This document shows positions 21,280 through 31,772 of a stretch of DNA of 45,698 nucleotides, piece after piece. The DNA lies in contig JACTTX010000007.1 in the NCBI GenBank assembly GCA_015661005.1, positions 1-45,698 of the forward strand, read 5' to 3'. The notes beneath the pieces were generated by a model, which did no database searches, was not told the origin of the DNA, and worked only from the letters and a program-made list of their open reading frames with translations. The translations under genes were made by a program, and so were the position numbers. The DNA is from Candidatus Magasanikiibacteriota bacterium. GTDB taxonomy: Bacteria > Patescibacteriota > Patescibacteriia > Magasanikbacterales > JACTTX01. The first letter of the stretch is position 1, and each line of letters begins with the position of its first letter.

Positions 21280-21653
21280 AAAAAAATATCGCCGCCAAAT
21301 ACGCGGACGCATTGATTCAATTGCTTGAGGGAAAATCGCGGAATCAAGGTGAAGGCGTGATCACTAATTTTGTGGCGGCCATAAAAAAACAGGGCCAAAC
21401 GCGATTACTCCCAAGCATCTTGACGGCCACCGCCAAAAAACTGGAACTGGCGCGCAAAAAAAAATCAGCCACCGTTGTTACCGCTCATCGCGTTAGTGAA
21501 GAATTGCAAAAAAAATTTAAAACATTGCTCGGCAAAGAATTTGTGTATCTTGAAGAAGATGCCCGCGTTCTTGGCGGCGTGATGATCAAAATGGAGGACG
21601 TCATTATTGACGCCACGGTCAAAGGTTCTTTGGAAAGGTTCAAAAAATTTTAG
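21276..21653 (+). CDS. atpH: F-type ATP synthase subunit delta (short)
   Basis: A 125-residue OSCP/delta subunit linking the b stalk to F1. It keeps the opening IAAKYADALIQLLEGK and the C-terminal domain ELQKKFKTLLGKEFVYLEEDARVLGGVMIKMEDVIIDATVKGSLERF, which is diagnostic. It is about 50 residues shorter than usual (about 175), so the N-terminal helical domain is reduced, in line with the short stalk proteins of small-genome bacteria. ATGA overlap with atpF. Confidence 0.85.
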   Translation: MKKNIAAKYADALIQLLEGKSRNQGEGVITNFVAAIKKQGQTRLLPSILTATAKKLELARKKKSATVVTAHRVSEELQKKFKTLLGKEFVYLEEDARVLGGVMIKMEDVIIDATVKGSLERFKKF

Positions 21654-21668
21654 CGCAATAATTACGAT

Positions 21669-23085
21669 ATGCCCACCACCTCTGAATACATTTTAGAATC
21701 ACTCAAGAAACAAATTGCCGGTTTTGAGAATGGCGCGGACGTGCAAGAAATCGGCACGGTGATTGAAGTCGGCGACGGCATTACCCGCATGACCGGACTA
21801 ACTGCGTGCCAAGCCAGTGAAATGCTGGAATTTCCGGCCGCGCCCAACGTCAATGTTTCTACTTTTGGCGTTGTTTTGAACTTGGAAGAGGAAACCGTCG
21901 GCGCCATGATCTTGGGCGAGTACAAACATTTGAAAGAAGGGGACACGGTCAAACGCACCAAACGCATTCTTTCCGTGCCGGTCGGCGAGGCCTTTGTCGG
22001 CCGCGTGGTAAATCCGCTCGGCCAACCGCTTGACGGCAAAGGCGCCGTTAAAGAAACCAAGTTTTATCCAATTGAAAAGGTCGCGCCCGGCGTTTTGGCG
22101 CGGCAACCGGTGCATCAACCGGTGCAAACCGGTATCAAAGCCATTGACGCGATGATTCCGATCGGTCGCGGACAGCGTGAACTGATCATCGGTGACCGTC
22201 AAACCGGCAAAACGGCGGTGGCCGTTGATGCCATTATCAATCAAAAAGACATTATCTGTGTCTACGTTGCCATTGGCCAGAAGGAATCAAAAGTGGCGCG
22301 AATCGTGGCCAAATTGGAAGAAGCCGGCGCTATGAAGCACACCATTGTGGTGGTGGCCGGCGCTTCTGATCCGGCCGCGCTTTCTTTTATTGCGCCCTAT
22401 GCCGGTTCAGCCATGGGCGAATATTTTATGGATCGAAGCATACCCCGGAGACATTTTTTATCTGCACTCGCGTCTGCTGGAACGGGCCGCCAAGATGAGT
22501 GAAAAAAACGGCGGCGGATCATTGACCGCTCTTCCCATTATTGAAACGCAAGCCGGTGATGTCTCGGCTTACATTCCAACGAACGTCATTTCTATCACCG
22601 ACGGTCAGATTTATTTGGAGTCGGATTTGTTTTATCGCGGAATCCGTCCGGCTTTGAATGTGGGGCTTTCCGTTTCCCGTGTCGGCGGGGCGGCGCAAAT
22701 TAAGGCCATGAAAAAAGTGGCCGGACGTTTGCGTTTGGATTTGGCGCAGTTTCGGGAACTGGAGGCCTTTGCGCAATTTGCCACGGATTTGGATGAAGCC
22801 ACGCGGAACCAAATTGAGCGCGGTCGGCGGACGGTGGAAATTTTGAAGCAACCGCAATACCAACCAATGGCCGTCGAACATCAGGTGGCCATCATTTATG
22901 CCGTCATCAACGGTTACCTTGATGACGTGCTGGTTGAAGAAGTTCGCGGTTGGGAATCAAAATTCCACGATTATCTTGACGGCGTCGGCGCCAAAGCCCT
23001 TGATCTTCTGCGGGAGAAAAAAGAATTGAGTGAAGATGTTGAGAAGGCGCTCAAAAAAACGATAGAGAATTTTAAGAAGGTCTAA
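21669..23085 (+). pseudogene. atpA: F-type ATP synthase subunit alpha, frameshifted by an internal deletion
   Basis: The N-terminal part (21669 to about 22434) reads normally through [13 protein letters not shown] (Walker A) to AMGEYFMD, and the C-terminal part (from about 22437 in another frame) resumes at [21 protein letters not shown] and continues through [10 protein letters not shown] to the end. Compared with E. coli alpha, the 32 residues between these motifs (the IYDDLSKQAVAYRQ region) are missing apart from one base; restoring 95 nt gives 1512 nt, exactly 504 codons. The first frame ends prematurely at 22502. Either the gene is broken or the assembly lost 95 bases; neighbouring atp genes are intact, so an artefact is plausible. 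Confidence 0.85.
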
Positions 23086-23110
23086 TTACCAAAAGGGGGA
23101 CAGTTCTAAA

Positions 23111-23198
23111 GGGGACACTTCTAAACGCAAAGCGTTTAGAAGTGTCCCCAAGGGAAATTTAGAAGTGTCCCCAAGGGAAATTTAGAAGTGTCCCCAAG
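23111..23198. repeat. Palindrome and 23-bp tandem repeats between atpA and atpG
   Basis: GGGGACACTTCTAAACGC and its complement form a perfect 18-bp stem with a 3-base loop (23111-23149). The right arm continues into 2.8 tandem copies of a 23-bp unit beginning TTTAGAAGTGTCCCC (23135-23157, 23158-23180, 23181-23198). GGGGACACTTCT palindromes resemble REP-type sequences mobilised by RAYT (IS200-like) transposases; no such transposase is in this window. Confidence 0.8.
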
Positions 23199-23203
23199 AA
23201 CAT

Positions 23204-24126
23204 ATGGCTGTTTCTACTCGGGTCATTAAATCCCGCATCAAATCCATCCGCAGCACGCGCAAGATCACCAAAGCCATGGAGTTGGTAGCCGCTTCCAAAA
23301 TGCGCAAAGCCGTGGCCGCCGCTCTTGGCAGTCGCACTTACGCGCAATTGGGATGGGAACTCTTGACGCACTTGAGCGCTGGGCGAATTTCCCGCAAGCA
23401 TCCGTTACTGGCGCATCGTCCGCCGCGCCGTGTCTTGCTTTTGGTTATCACGAGCAATCGCGGGTTGGCCGGCGGCTTGAACGCCAACATCATTAGAAAA
23501 GTCGTTGAACAATTAAAAAATCCGGCGCTTAAGGAAGTGACCCTAGTGACCATTGGAAAAAAGGGGGAACGGGCCTTGGCGCGGTTGGGCAAACCAATAC
23601 TTGCTTCCTTTCACACCATCGCCGACAAGCCGTCCATTATTGACGCCGGGCCGATCAGCCGTTTGGTGATTGAAGAATATGCCGCCAAGAAATTTGATCA
23701 AGTGATCATTGCCTACACTGATTTCATTTCTGCCATCTTGCAAAAACCCAAATTGCGGCAGATACTGCCGATACGAACGGCGGATATTGATGCCCAGCTT
23801 CAAGAATTATCAGCCGATGCGGGTGAGACACCGAAAGCCAGCGCGAAATTTGAAGGTTTTGGACGCGGCGCTGATTATCTTTTTGAACCATCGCCGGATA
23901 TTGTGCTGGAAATGATGATCAATCGGCTGGTGGAAGTGCAGATTTATCAGGCGCTTTTGGAATCAACGGCGTCGGAACATTCCTCGCGGATGTTGGCGAT
24001 GCGTAACGCCTCGGATGCGGCCGGCGAGATGATTGATGATCTTACTTTTTCATTCAACCAAGCGCGGCAAGCCGGAATTACGCGGGAAATTTCCGAAATT
24101 AGCGCAGGCAAGGCGGCGTTAGAATG

Positions 24127-24127
<1 letters not shown>
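23204..24127 (+). CDS. atpG: F-type ATP synthase subunit gamma
   Basis: A 307-residue central-stalk rotor subunit. The N-terminal helix IKSRIKSIRSTRKITKAMELVAASKMRKA (about 9-37) and the C-terminal helix ASEHSSRMLAMRNASDAAGEMIDDLTFSFNQARQAGITREISEI (about 257-300) form the coiled coil inside the alpha3beta3 ring and are both intact. ITSNRGLAGGLN (about 82) is also typical. Preceded by a tandem-repeat region; the ATG lies 5 bases after it. Confidence 0.93.
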
Positions 24128-25562
<1,435 letters not shown>

Positions 25563-25568
25563 GGAATA

Positions 25569-25599
25569 AGGTGTCACTCTCAAAGGTGCCACATCTAAT
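25569..25599 (+). repeat. 31-bp copy of the atpF 3' end upstream of atpC
   Basis: Matches 21242-21272 (AAGGTGTCACTCTCAAAGG...) with two mismatches. In atpF it encodes GVTLKGATS; here it is in frame with atpC but directly preceded by an in-frame TAA, so it is noncoding. Both copies end a few bases before the next start codon. Confidence 0.8.
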
Positions 25600-25605
25600 T
25601 ACGGT

Positions 25606-26046
25606 ATGATGTTTGAAATTACCACGCCGGAACGCACCGTCTTCAAGGAAGATGTTGATCAGATTACTCTGCCAACCTTGCAGGGTGAAATCACCGTGCT
25701 TCCGCATCACCTTCCGCTCGTGTCCGTGATTAAGCCGGGCACGATTCGGATTTTGAAAAATGGAGCGGAAGAGTGGTTAGCCGTGGCCGGCGGATTTATT
25801 GAAGTGCGGCCGGATAATCGCGTGATTGTGTTGGCGGATACGGCTGAACGGGCGGAAGAAATTGACACGGAACGGGCGGCGGAAGCGCGGGCCCGCGCCG
25901 AAAAACTTTTGATCGAGAAAAAATTTGATGACGTTGAATATTCAACTTTTGCCGCCAAATTGGAACGGGAGCTGGCGCGCTTGCGGGTGGCCGGACGCAA
26001 ACGGCGCGGACATGGGTTTGCGGAAGCGCCCAGCGAAAAAGAGTAA
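25606..26046 (+). CDS. atpC: F-type ATP synthase subunit epsilon
   Basis: A 146-residue subunit with the N-terminal beta sandwich (MFEITTPERTVFKEDVDQITLPTLQGEITVLPHHLPLVSVIKPG, about 2-45) and WLAVAGGFIEVRPDNRVIVLAD (about 58-79), followed by a two-helix C-terminal domain (about 85-130) that can inhibit ATP hydrolysis. Slightly longer at the C terminus than E. coli epsilon. Either of two adjacent ATGs (25606, 25609) can be the start. Last gene of the ATP synthase operon. Confidence 0.93.
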   Translation: MMFEITTPERTVFKEDVDQITLPTLQGEITVLPHHLPLVSVIKPGTIRILKNGAEEWLAVAGGFIEVRPDNRVIVLADTAERAEEIDTERAAEARARAEKLLIEKKFDDVEYSTFAAKLERELARLRVAGRKRRGHGFAEAPSEKE

Positions 26047-26052
26047 CCCGCC

Positions 26053-26709
26053 ATGAATGTCCGCCACGCTTATCAAATTTTGCTCCGGAAACACGGGCCG
26101 CAGGGATGGTGGCCGACAACCATCCGCGGCGAGAAGTCGGCGCGTTATTTTTTTAAAAAAAATCGGTGTTGCACGCCAACAGAACTTTTTGAAATTTGCG
26201 TCGGCGCGATTTTGACGCAAAATACTTCGTGGACAAATGTGACCAAAGCGCTGGCCTGTTTGTGCGCGGCCAAACTTATGGATCCGCGGAAAATTATTTC
26301 TGCTCGCGCCGCCAAACTCCACAAATGCCTGCGCTCGTCCGGCTACTGGCGGCAAAAAACAAAAAAGCTCAAAATTTTTTCTAAATGGCTCGTTAAAAAT
26401 TACCTCAGCGACTTAAGAAAATTTTTTAAAAAAGATTTACCGGAGGCGCGGCGGGAATTGCTGGGTCTTTGGGGAATTGGGGAGGAAACCGCGGACTCAA
26501 TTCTCTTATACGCCGGCGGAAAACCGATTTTCGTGATTGACGCTTACACCAAGAAATTTTGCGGCCGCCACGGCGTTCGTCTCAAAACTTATGACGAGTA
26601 TCGGCTTTTTTTTGAGCGCCGTTTGCGCGGAGTGAAAAATCGTGTCAAAGTGTATCAGGAATTCCACGCTTTGATTGTGGCATGGGGAAAGGAGATCAAA
26701 AAACAATGA
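26053..26709 (+). CDS. HhH-GPD DNA glycosylase, MagIII/EndoIII-like
   Basis: A 218-residue DNA repair glycosylase. The helix-hairpin-helix and catalytic loop read LLGLWGIGEETADSILLYAGGKPIFVIDAYTKKF (about 136-169): the catalytic Asp is in VIDAY, while the Lys that EndoIII uses as lyase nucleophile (GVGRKTA) is replaced by Glu (GIGEETA). That points to a monofunctional glycosylase, as in the 3-methyladenine glycosylase MagIII, with which it also shares AILTQNTSWTNVTKAL (about 54-69). The C-terminal four-Cys Fe-S loop of EndoIII is absent. Overlaps the helicase gene by 4 bases. Confidence 0.82.
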   Translation: MNVRHAYQILLRKHGPQGWWPTTIRGEKSARYFFKKNRCCTPTELFEICVGAILTQNTSWTNVTKALACLCAAKLMDPRKIISARAAKLHKCLRSSGYWRQKTKKLKIFSKWLVKNYLSDLRKFFKKDLPEARRELLGLWGIGEETADSILLYAGGKPIFVIDAYTKKFCGRHGVRLKTYDEYRLFFERRLRGVKNRVKVYQEFHALIVAWGKEIKKQ

Positions 26710-29690
26710 ACAACAAAGAAGATCTGCTGGCGGATTTAAATGATGAACAACGGGCCGCGGTCACTCATACCGACGGGCCGCTTTTGATAGTTGCCGGCGC
26801 CGGAACCGGCAAGACCAGCGTCATCACGCGGCGGGTTGCCTGGTTGATTAAAGAAAAAAAGGCCCAGCCCGAAGAGATTCTGGCCCTCACTTTCACGGAA
26901 AAAGCGGCCGCGGAAATGCAGGATCGCGCCGACCTGCTCATTGGCTACGACGCGGTGAGCGTTACCATTTCCACTTTTCATTCTTTTTGCCAGCGCTTGT
27001 TGGAACATTACGGTTTGGAAATCGGCCTTCCCAATCAATTTCGTTTGTTCAAAGAAAGTGACGCCTGGCTTCTGATCCGTGAACATCTGGATGAATTTAA
27101 TTTTGATTATTTTCGGCCGCTTGGCAATCCCACCAAATTCATCAGCGCCCTACTCCGGCATTTTTCCCGCGCCAAGGATGAATTTATAACGCCGCAGGAG
27201 TACTTGGACTACGCGGAATCAGAAGTGGCCTTAACTGATAACGCGGAATTCGGCGCGGAAGAAAAAAAACGTCTGATGGAATTGGCCAATGCTTATCATC
27301 AATATCAGCGTTTGCTTTTGGCCAAAGGCGCGATGGATTTTGGCGATTTGATTTTTTATGCGCTGACACTCCTCCGAGAACGGCCGTTAATCGCGCGGGA
27401 AATTGCCAAGCGCTATCGCTACGTTCTGGTTGATGAGTTTCAGGACACCAATTACGCGCAATACACGCTGATTAAGGAACTGGCGGCCCACGGCTCGCAA
27501 ATTACCGTTGTCGGCGATGATGATCAGGCGATTTACAAATTTCGCGGCGCGTCGGTCAGCAATATCTTGATGTTCAAAAAGGATTTTCCCAACGCCGTCA
27601 CCGTTCTTCTTACCAGAAATTATCGCAGTCATCAAACAATTTTGGACACTTCGTACGGTTGCATTCAGTTTAACAATCCTCACCGTTTAGAAGCGGATGC
27701 GGCGCAGGGCATCGTGAAAAAACTTCACGCCTGCGCCAACCGCCCGGACGGCTTTGTGCGGCATTGGCACAGCGCCGCCTTGGAGCAGGAAACGCGGACG
27801 GTGGCCGAGGAGATCTTAAAAATTAAAGAGCGAGTGGCGGCGGCCGGAGAACCCGCTCCGACCATGGCCATTCTTGCTCGCGCCAATGCCCATTTGGCGC
27901 CATTTGCTCAAGCACTATCCGGCCGCGGCATCAATCATCACGTTCACCAAGCCAACGGTTTTTACCGCCAGCCGGTTGTGCTTGACTGTTTGGCGGTTCT
28001 CCGCACTCTCCGCAATTACCATGACAACGTTTCCATGCATCATGTTTTGTCATTGCCGTCGCTTAATGTTCCGCCGACGGATTTGATGCGCCTCACTCAT
28101 TACGCCGGAAAAAAATCCATTCCTTTTTTTATCACGATTCCCCAAGCGGCGTCGCTCGGAATCAGCCCCGAAGGCGTAACCACCCTTCAAAAAGCGCATA
28201 GATTATTAAGCGAACTCATGCAAAAAACAAAAACGGAAAAGACCTCACGGCTGATTTATGATTTTTTGGAACGTTCGGGCTACTTAACAACGCTGGGAAC
28301 GCAAGCGCAAACTGATGAAAAAGCGGCGGCGGCAATTCTGACATTGCAAAAGTTATTGGAAAAAATTTCTGAATTTGAAATGACGGCCGCCAAACCAACG
28401 CTTAACCAATTCCTCTGGACGATTGATGCCTTGATTGATGCCGGTGATGAAGGTGAGATGGGTGAAAGAGAAACGCCGACGGCTGATCGTGTTCACCTGA
28501 TGACCGTGCATGCCGCCAAGGGACTAGAATTTGACTACGTTTTTGTGGTTAATTTGGTGGAACAAAGATTCCCGTCCCAAGAACGTTCCGATCCGCTGGA
28601 ACTTCCCGCGGCGCTTATTAAGGATGTCATTACCGGCGGCGACACGCACACAGAAGAGGAACGCCGACTTTTTTACGTGGCTTCTACGCGCGCCCGCCGC
28701 GGTTTGTATTTAATGTCCGCGGAAAGTTATGGCGGCGTTCGTAGCCGCAAAATTTCGCGATTTGTAACCGAGTGCGGACTGGAGAGGGAAGCATCGGCGC
28801 TCTTGACATCCGCGAATTTTGAAACGCCGCTTCCGAGCGCGGAAACCATGATTAACGAACCGACCTTAACGCTCCCGGAAAAATTTTCTTATTCGCAACT
28901 CAAAACTTTTGACACCTGTCCGCTTCAATATAAGTTCGCTTATATTTTGAAAATTCCGGTGCGCGGCAAAGCCAGTTTCAGTTTCGGACAATCCATTCAC
29001 GGAACCCTGCAAGCGTTTTATGAACGTCTGCGGGATTTGAACAGCCAACATCAGGTCTCGCTTTTTGGCGCGCCGGAAGCGCCTTCTCCCGCCGCCGTCG
29101 CTACCGAACCGAAAAAAATAAAAGTTCCGACGCTTGAAGAACTCTTAACGCTTTACGAGGATCATTGGATTGGCGATTGGTATAACGACGCCGCGGAAAA
29201 GAAACGTTACTTTGAAAAAGGTAAAAAAATTCTCAAGGATTTTTATGATGCCCAGACCGAATCGTGGACTATTCCAACAGCGCTGGAAAAATGGTTTGAC
29301 ATTCGTGTTGGCAAATATAAATTGCACGGTCGGATTGACCGCATTGACACCAATCCGGACGGGACTCTGCACATCATTGATTACAAAACCGGCGCGGCCA
29401 AAGAAATCTTGACCGCGGATGATAAGGAACAACTTTTAATTTACCAGCTGGCCATCAATGAGGATTTGAATCTGCGGCATCTGGGCCAACCGGCCAAATT
29501 GACTTACATGTACCTTGATGAAGGTCAGGAGCTTTCCTTTATCGGCGAGCCGGACAATTTACGGAAAGTCAAGGAAAAAATCGCCGGAGAAATTGAACAA
29601 ATTCGCGCTTCTGATTTTACGCCCAAGCCCTCGCCATTCAGTTGCCGCCATTGCGATTTTGTGAACATTTGCCCCTTTCGGCAGATTTGA
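26706..29690 (+). CDS. UvrD/PcrA-type helicase fused to a PD-(D/E)XK nuclease with Fe-S motif
   Basis: A 994-residue superfamily 1 helicase. Walker A GAGTGKTSV (about 31-39), motif Ia/Ib ALTFTEKAAAEM, Walker B VDEFQDTNYAQ (about 245), motif III VVGDDDQAIYKFRGA, motif V/VI MTVHAAKGLEFDYVFV and ERRLFYVASTRARRGLYLM are intact. From about 725 the chain is a RecB/AddB-like nuclease: HGRIDRID and HIIDYKTG (about 880-900) hold the catalytic Asp/Lys, and Cys of FDTCPLQYKF plus CRHCDFVNICPF at the end form the four-Cys Fe-S cluster site. It probably resects DNA ends like AddAB. Start ATG overlaps the glycosylase stop; an earlier in-frame start at 26682 is less likely. Confidence 0.9.
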   Translation: MNNKEDLLADLNDEQRAAVTHTDGPLLIVAGAGTGKTSVITRRVAWLIKEKKAQPEEILALTFTEKAAAEMQDRADLLIGYDAVSVTISTFHSFCQRLLEHYGLEIGLPNQFRLFKESDAWLLIREHLDEFNFDYFRPLGNPTKFISALLRHFSRAKDEFITPQEYLDYAESEVALTDNAEFGAEEKKRLMELANAYHQYQRLLLAKGAMDFGDLIFYALTLLRERPLIAREIAKRYRYVLVDEFQDTNYAQYTLIKELAAHGSQITVVGDDDQAIYKFRGASVSNILMFKKDFPNAVTVLLTRNYRSHQTILDTSYGCIQFNNPHRLEADAAQGIVKKLHACANRPDGFVRHWHSAALEQETRTVAEEILKIKERVAAAGEPAPTMAILARANAHLAPFAQALSGRGINHHVHQANGFYRQPVVLDCLAVLRTLRNYHDNVSMHHVLSLPSLNVPPTDLMRLTHYAGKKSIPFFITIPQAASLGISPEGVTTLQKAHRLLSELMQKTKTEKTSRLIYDFLERSGYLTTLGTQAQTDEKAAAAILTLQKLLEKISEFEMTAAKPTLNQFLWTIDALIDAGDEGEMGERETPTADRVHLMTVHAAKGLEFDYVFVVNLVEQRFPSQERSDPLELPAALIKDVITGGDTHTEEERRLFYVASTRARRGLYLMSAESYGGVRSRKISRFVTECGLEREASALLTSANFETPLPSAETMINEPTLTLPEKFSYSQLKTFDTCPLQYKFAYILKIPVRGKASFSFGQSIHGTLQAFYERLRDLNSQHQVSLFGAPEAPSPAAVATEPKKIKVPTLEELLTLYEDHWIGDWYNDAAEKKRYFEKGKKILKDFYDAQTESWTIPTALEKWFDIRVGKYKLHGRIDRIDTNPDGTLHIIDYKTGAAKEILTADDKEQLLIYQLAINEDLNLRHLGQPAKLTYMYLDEGQELSFIGEPDNLRKVKEKIAGEIEQIRASDFTPKPSPFSCRHCDFVNICPFRQI

Positions 29691-29718
29691 AATCGTGTTA
29701 CAATGCGGGTATAAAGCC

Positions 29719-30009
29719 ATGCAGACCATCAAGCACATCATCTCCGGAGTTCCGGCCCGCGTCGGCATTGACAAACAGTTGGAAGCGGCGCGGGTCATTG
29801 AAATTACCGCAAAAATTCTGACGGATATTTTTGGCGCGGAAAAAGCCAAGTCCATGAAGCCGCTTTATCTCAAAAACCGCACCATCACCATTGCCACGCT
29901 GTCACCGGCCGTGGCCCAGGATTTAAAACTCAAGGAAAAACAAATCGTCGGAGAACTCAATAAGGCCTTTCCGGACGCCAAAGTGGAACGCATCCGTTAC
30001 CTCCTATGA
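29719..30009 (+). CDS. DUF721-like (DciA-type) small protein
   Basis: A 96-residue basic protein with a helical N terminus and a beta/alpha part KPLYLKNRTITIATLSPAVAQDLKLKEKQIVGELNKAF that follows the DUF721 pattern (a short KH-like fold; DciA, the replicative-helicase loader, belongs here). The ATG at 29719 lies about 15 bases after a TACAAT -10-like box. Its TGA overlaps the next gene's ATG. The family call is tentative because the domain is short and variable. Confidence 0.5.
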   Translation: MQTIKHIISGVPARVGIDKQLEAARVIEITAKILTDIFGAEKAKSMKPLYLKNRTITIATLSPAVAQDLKLKEKQIVGELNKAFPDAKVERIRYLL

Positions 30010-30392
30010 CCTTGAAGCAATATCTGGCGCTGATGGCCATTGGCACAATTTTTTGCTGGGGCATTTGGACATTCGTTCTTTTCACGATTAACCCGACGCA
30101 CGCCAGTATTTTTGGTTTTGTATTTTTTTATTTAAGCTTACTGCTGTCATTAGTTGGGACTTTTGCCGTGATCGGATTAATAATCCGTTTGCTGAAACAT
30201 CAGGATGAAATTATCTTCCGCCATGTCAAACAAACTTTCCGGCGCGGAATCTTGCTCGGGAGCTTAATTGTGGCGGCTCTGCTTTTCAAATCATTCGGCT
30301 TGCTCTATTGGTGGACAACCTTATTTTTAATCATCGTTGTCGCCAGTATTGAAGCCTTGTCGGTAATGGAGAGAAGAGTCGGTTTAAAGTAA
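30006..30392 (+). CDS. Small membrane protein, unknown
   Basis: A 128-residue protein with about four hydrophobic segments (about 7-27, 33-62, 83-95, 98-118) separated by a basic loop KHQDEIIFRHVKQTFRRG, which by the positive-inside rule lies in the cytoplasm. No catalytic motif is visible and I do not recognise the family. The start overlaps the preceding DUF721-like gene by 4 bases, so they are co-transcribed. A dispersed hairpin element follows. Confidence 0.6.
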   Translation: MTLKQYLALMAIGTIFCWGIWTFVLFTINPTHASIFGFVFFYLSLLLSLVGTFAVIGLIIRLLKHQDEIIFRHVKQTFRRGILLGSLIVAALLFKSFGLLYWWTTLFLIIVVASIEALSVMERRVGLK

Positions 30393-30427
30393 AATAATGT
30401 TGAATAGAATGCGCCAATATCGTGTAT

Positions 30428-30496
30428 TGTTGAATAGTTATCGGCAAATGGCGTTCTTGTTCTAAGCAACACGACATTTGCCGATAACTTTCAACA
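30428..30496. repeat. Dispersed hairpin element, copy 3
   Basis: Left arm 30428-30450 (TGTTGAATAGTTATCGGC...) pairs with 30471-30496 over about 25 bp with one bulge, capped by TTGTTCTAAGCAACACGA. A partial left arm of a second copy (TGTTGAATAG...CCAATATCGTG, about 30399-30425) lies directly upstream. Sits between the membrane-protein gene and proS. Confidence 0.87.
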
Positions 30497-30527
30497 GACA
30501 GGTTACTCGGGTTACTATGGAATAAAT

Positions 30528-31772
30528 ATGAATCAATCAACATTATTCGGAAAAACTTCCAAGACCTCACCCAAAGATGAGGTTTCCACGAACGCCAATC
30601 TGCTGATTCGCGGTGGGTTTGTGGACAAAGTTATGGCCGGCGTTTACTCATATCTGCCGCTCGGATTAAGAGTTCTCCAAAAAGTTCAAAATATTATTCG
30701 TGAGGAGATGAACGCGCTCGGCGGCCAAGAAATTCTGATGCCGGCGCTTCAACCCAAGGAACCGTGGATGCAGACCGGCCGTTGGAGCGACCCTGGACCG
30801 GAAGTGATGTTTCGGGTCATTGGAAGAGAGGATAAAGAATTCGGACTTGGCTGGACGCATGAGGAAATCGTGACGCCGTTGGCTAAAAAATTTATCAGTT
30901 CTTATAAGGATTTGCCGCTGGCACTTTTTCAGATTCAGGATAAATTCAGAAATGAACCACGCGCCAAATCCGGAATTTTACGTGGCCGCGAGTTCAATAT
31001 GAAAGACCTTTATAGTTTTCACGCCAATCAAGACGACTTGAATACATTTTATGATCAAGCACAGAAGGCGTACGCCAAAATTTTTGACCGGTGCGGTCTT
31101 CATGCTTTAGTGACGGAAAGTTCGGGCGGCGCTTTTTCCAAATACTCGCACGAGTTCCAAGTGCTGACGGAAAATGGTGAGGACATAATTTTTTATTGTT
31201 CAAAATGTGAATATGCGCAGAATCGTGAAATCAGTGAGTATAAAACCGGTGATCAATGTCCAAAGTGCAATGGTGTGATGGCGGAAGGGAAGGCCATTGA
31301 AGTTGGAAATATTTTCAAACTCAAAACGCGATTCACCGACGCTTTTGACGTCAAATTCACTGATGAAAACGGAAAACAACAACCGGTCCTGATGGGCTGT
31401 TATGGAATCGGGCCATCGCGCGTGATGGGCGCCATTGTGGAAACGTGTAATGATGGCGCCGGAATTATTTGGCCCGCGGCCGTGGCGCCTTATGACGCCC
31501 ATATTATCCCGCTTGGGGAAGAAGAAATCGTCACCGAACTTTTAGACGAAGTCGTTGAAGAGCTGGAAGATGCCGGAGTATCGGTTTTGGTTGATGATCG
31601 CGCCGCCACGGTCGGCGCCAAATTTGCCGACGCGGACTTGATTGGTCTGCCGACGCGGATTGTGGTAAGCTCAAAGTCGTTGAGTAAAGGCGGCGTTGAG
31701 GTCAAACGCCGCCGTGAGCAAACGGCAGAAATAATTAGCAAAAAAGACGTTCTTACCTGGTTACAGAAATAA
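30528..31772 (+). CDS. proS: Prolyl-tRNA synthetase, short form with zinc ribbon
   Basis: A 414-residue class II synthetase charging tRNA-Pro. Motif 1 (AGVYSYLPLGLRVLQKV, about 37-53), motif 2 (FRNEPRAKSGILRGREFNMKD, about 142-162) and motif 3 (GCYGIGPSRVMGAIVE, about 288-303) are present, with an anticodon-binding HGTP domain after about 322. In place of the large editing (INS) domain of E. coli ProRS there is a compact four-Cys ribbon YCSKCEYAQNREI...CPKCNG (about 223-247). Ala-tRNA-Pro editing in cis is therefore absent. Confidence 0.95.
   Translation: MNQSTLFGKTSKTSPKDEVSTNANLLIRGGFVDKVMAGVYSYLPLGLRVLQKVQNIIREEMNALGGQEILMPALQPKEPWMQTGRWSDPGPEVMFRVIGREDKEFGLGWTHEEIVTPLAKKFISSYKDLPLALFQIQDKFRNEPRAKSGILRGREFNMKDLYSFHANQDDLNTFYDQAQKAYAKIFDRCGLHALVTESSGGAFSKYSHEFQVLTENGEDIIFYCSKCEYAQNREISEYKTGDQCPKCNGVMAEGKAIEVGNIFKLKTRFTDAFDVKFTDENGKQQPVLMGCYGIGPSRVMGAIVETCNDGAGIIWPAAVAPYDAHIIPLGEEEIVTELLDEVVEELEDAGVSVLVDDRAATVGAKFADADLIGLPTRIVVSSKSLSKGGVEVKRRREQTAEIISKKDVLTWLQK

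Noticed and set aside
22345-22436. Independent start for the C-terminal atpA fragment at 22345
   Set aside because: The residues before WIEAYPGD are an out-of-frame reading of atpA sequence; homology begins only at EAYPGD.
23135-23198. CRISPR array
   Set aside because: The 23-bp units are directly adjacent with no spacers and derive from a palindrome arm; no cas genes are present.
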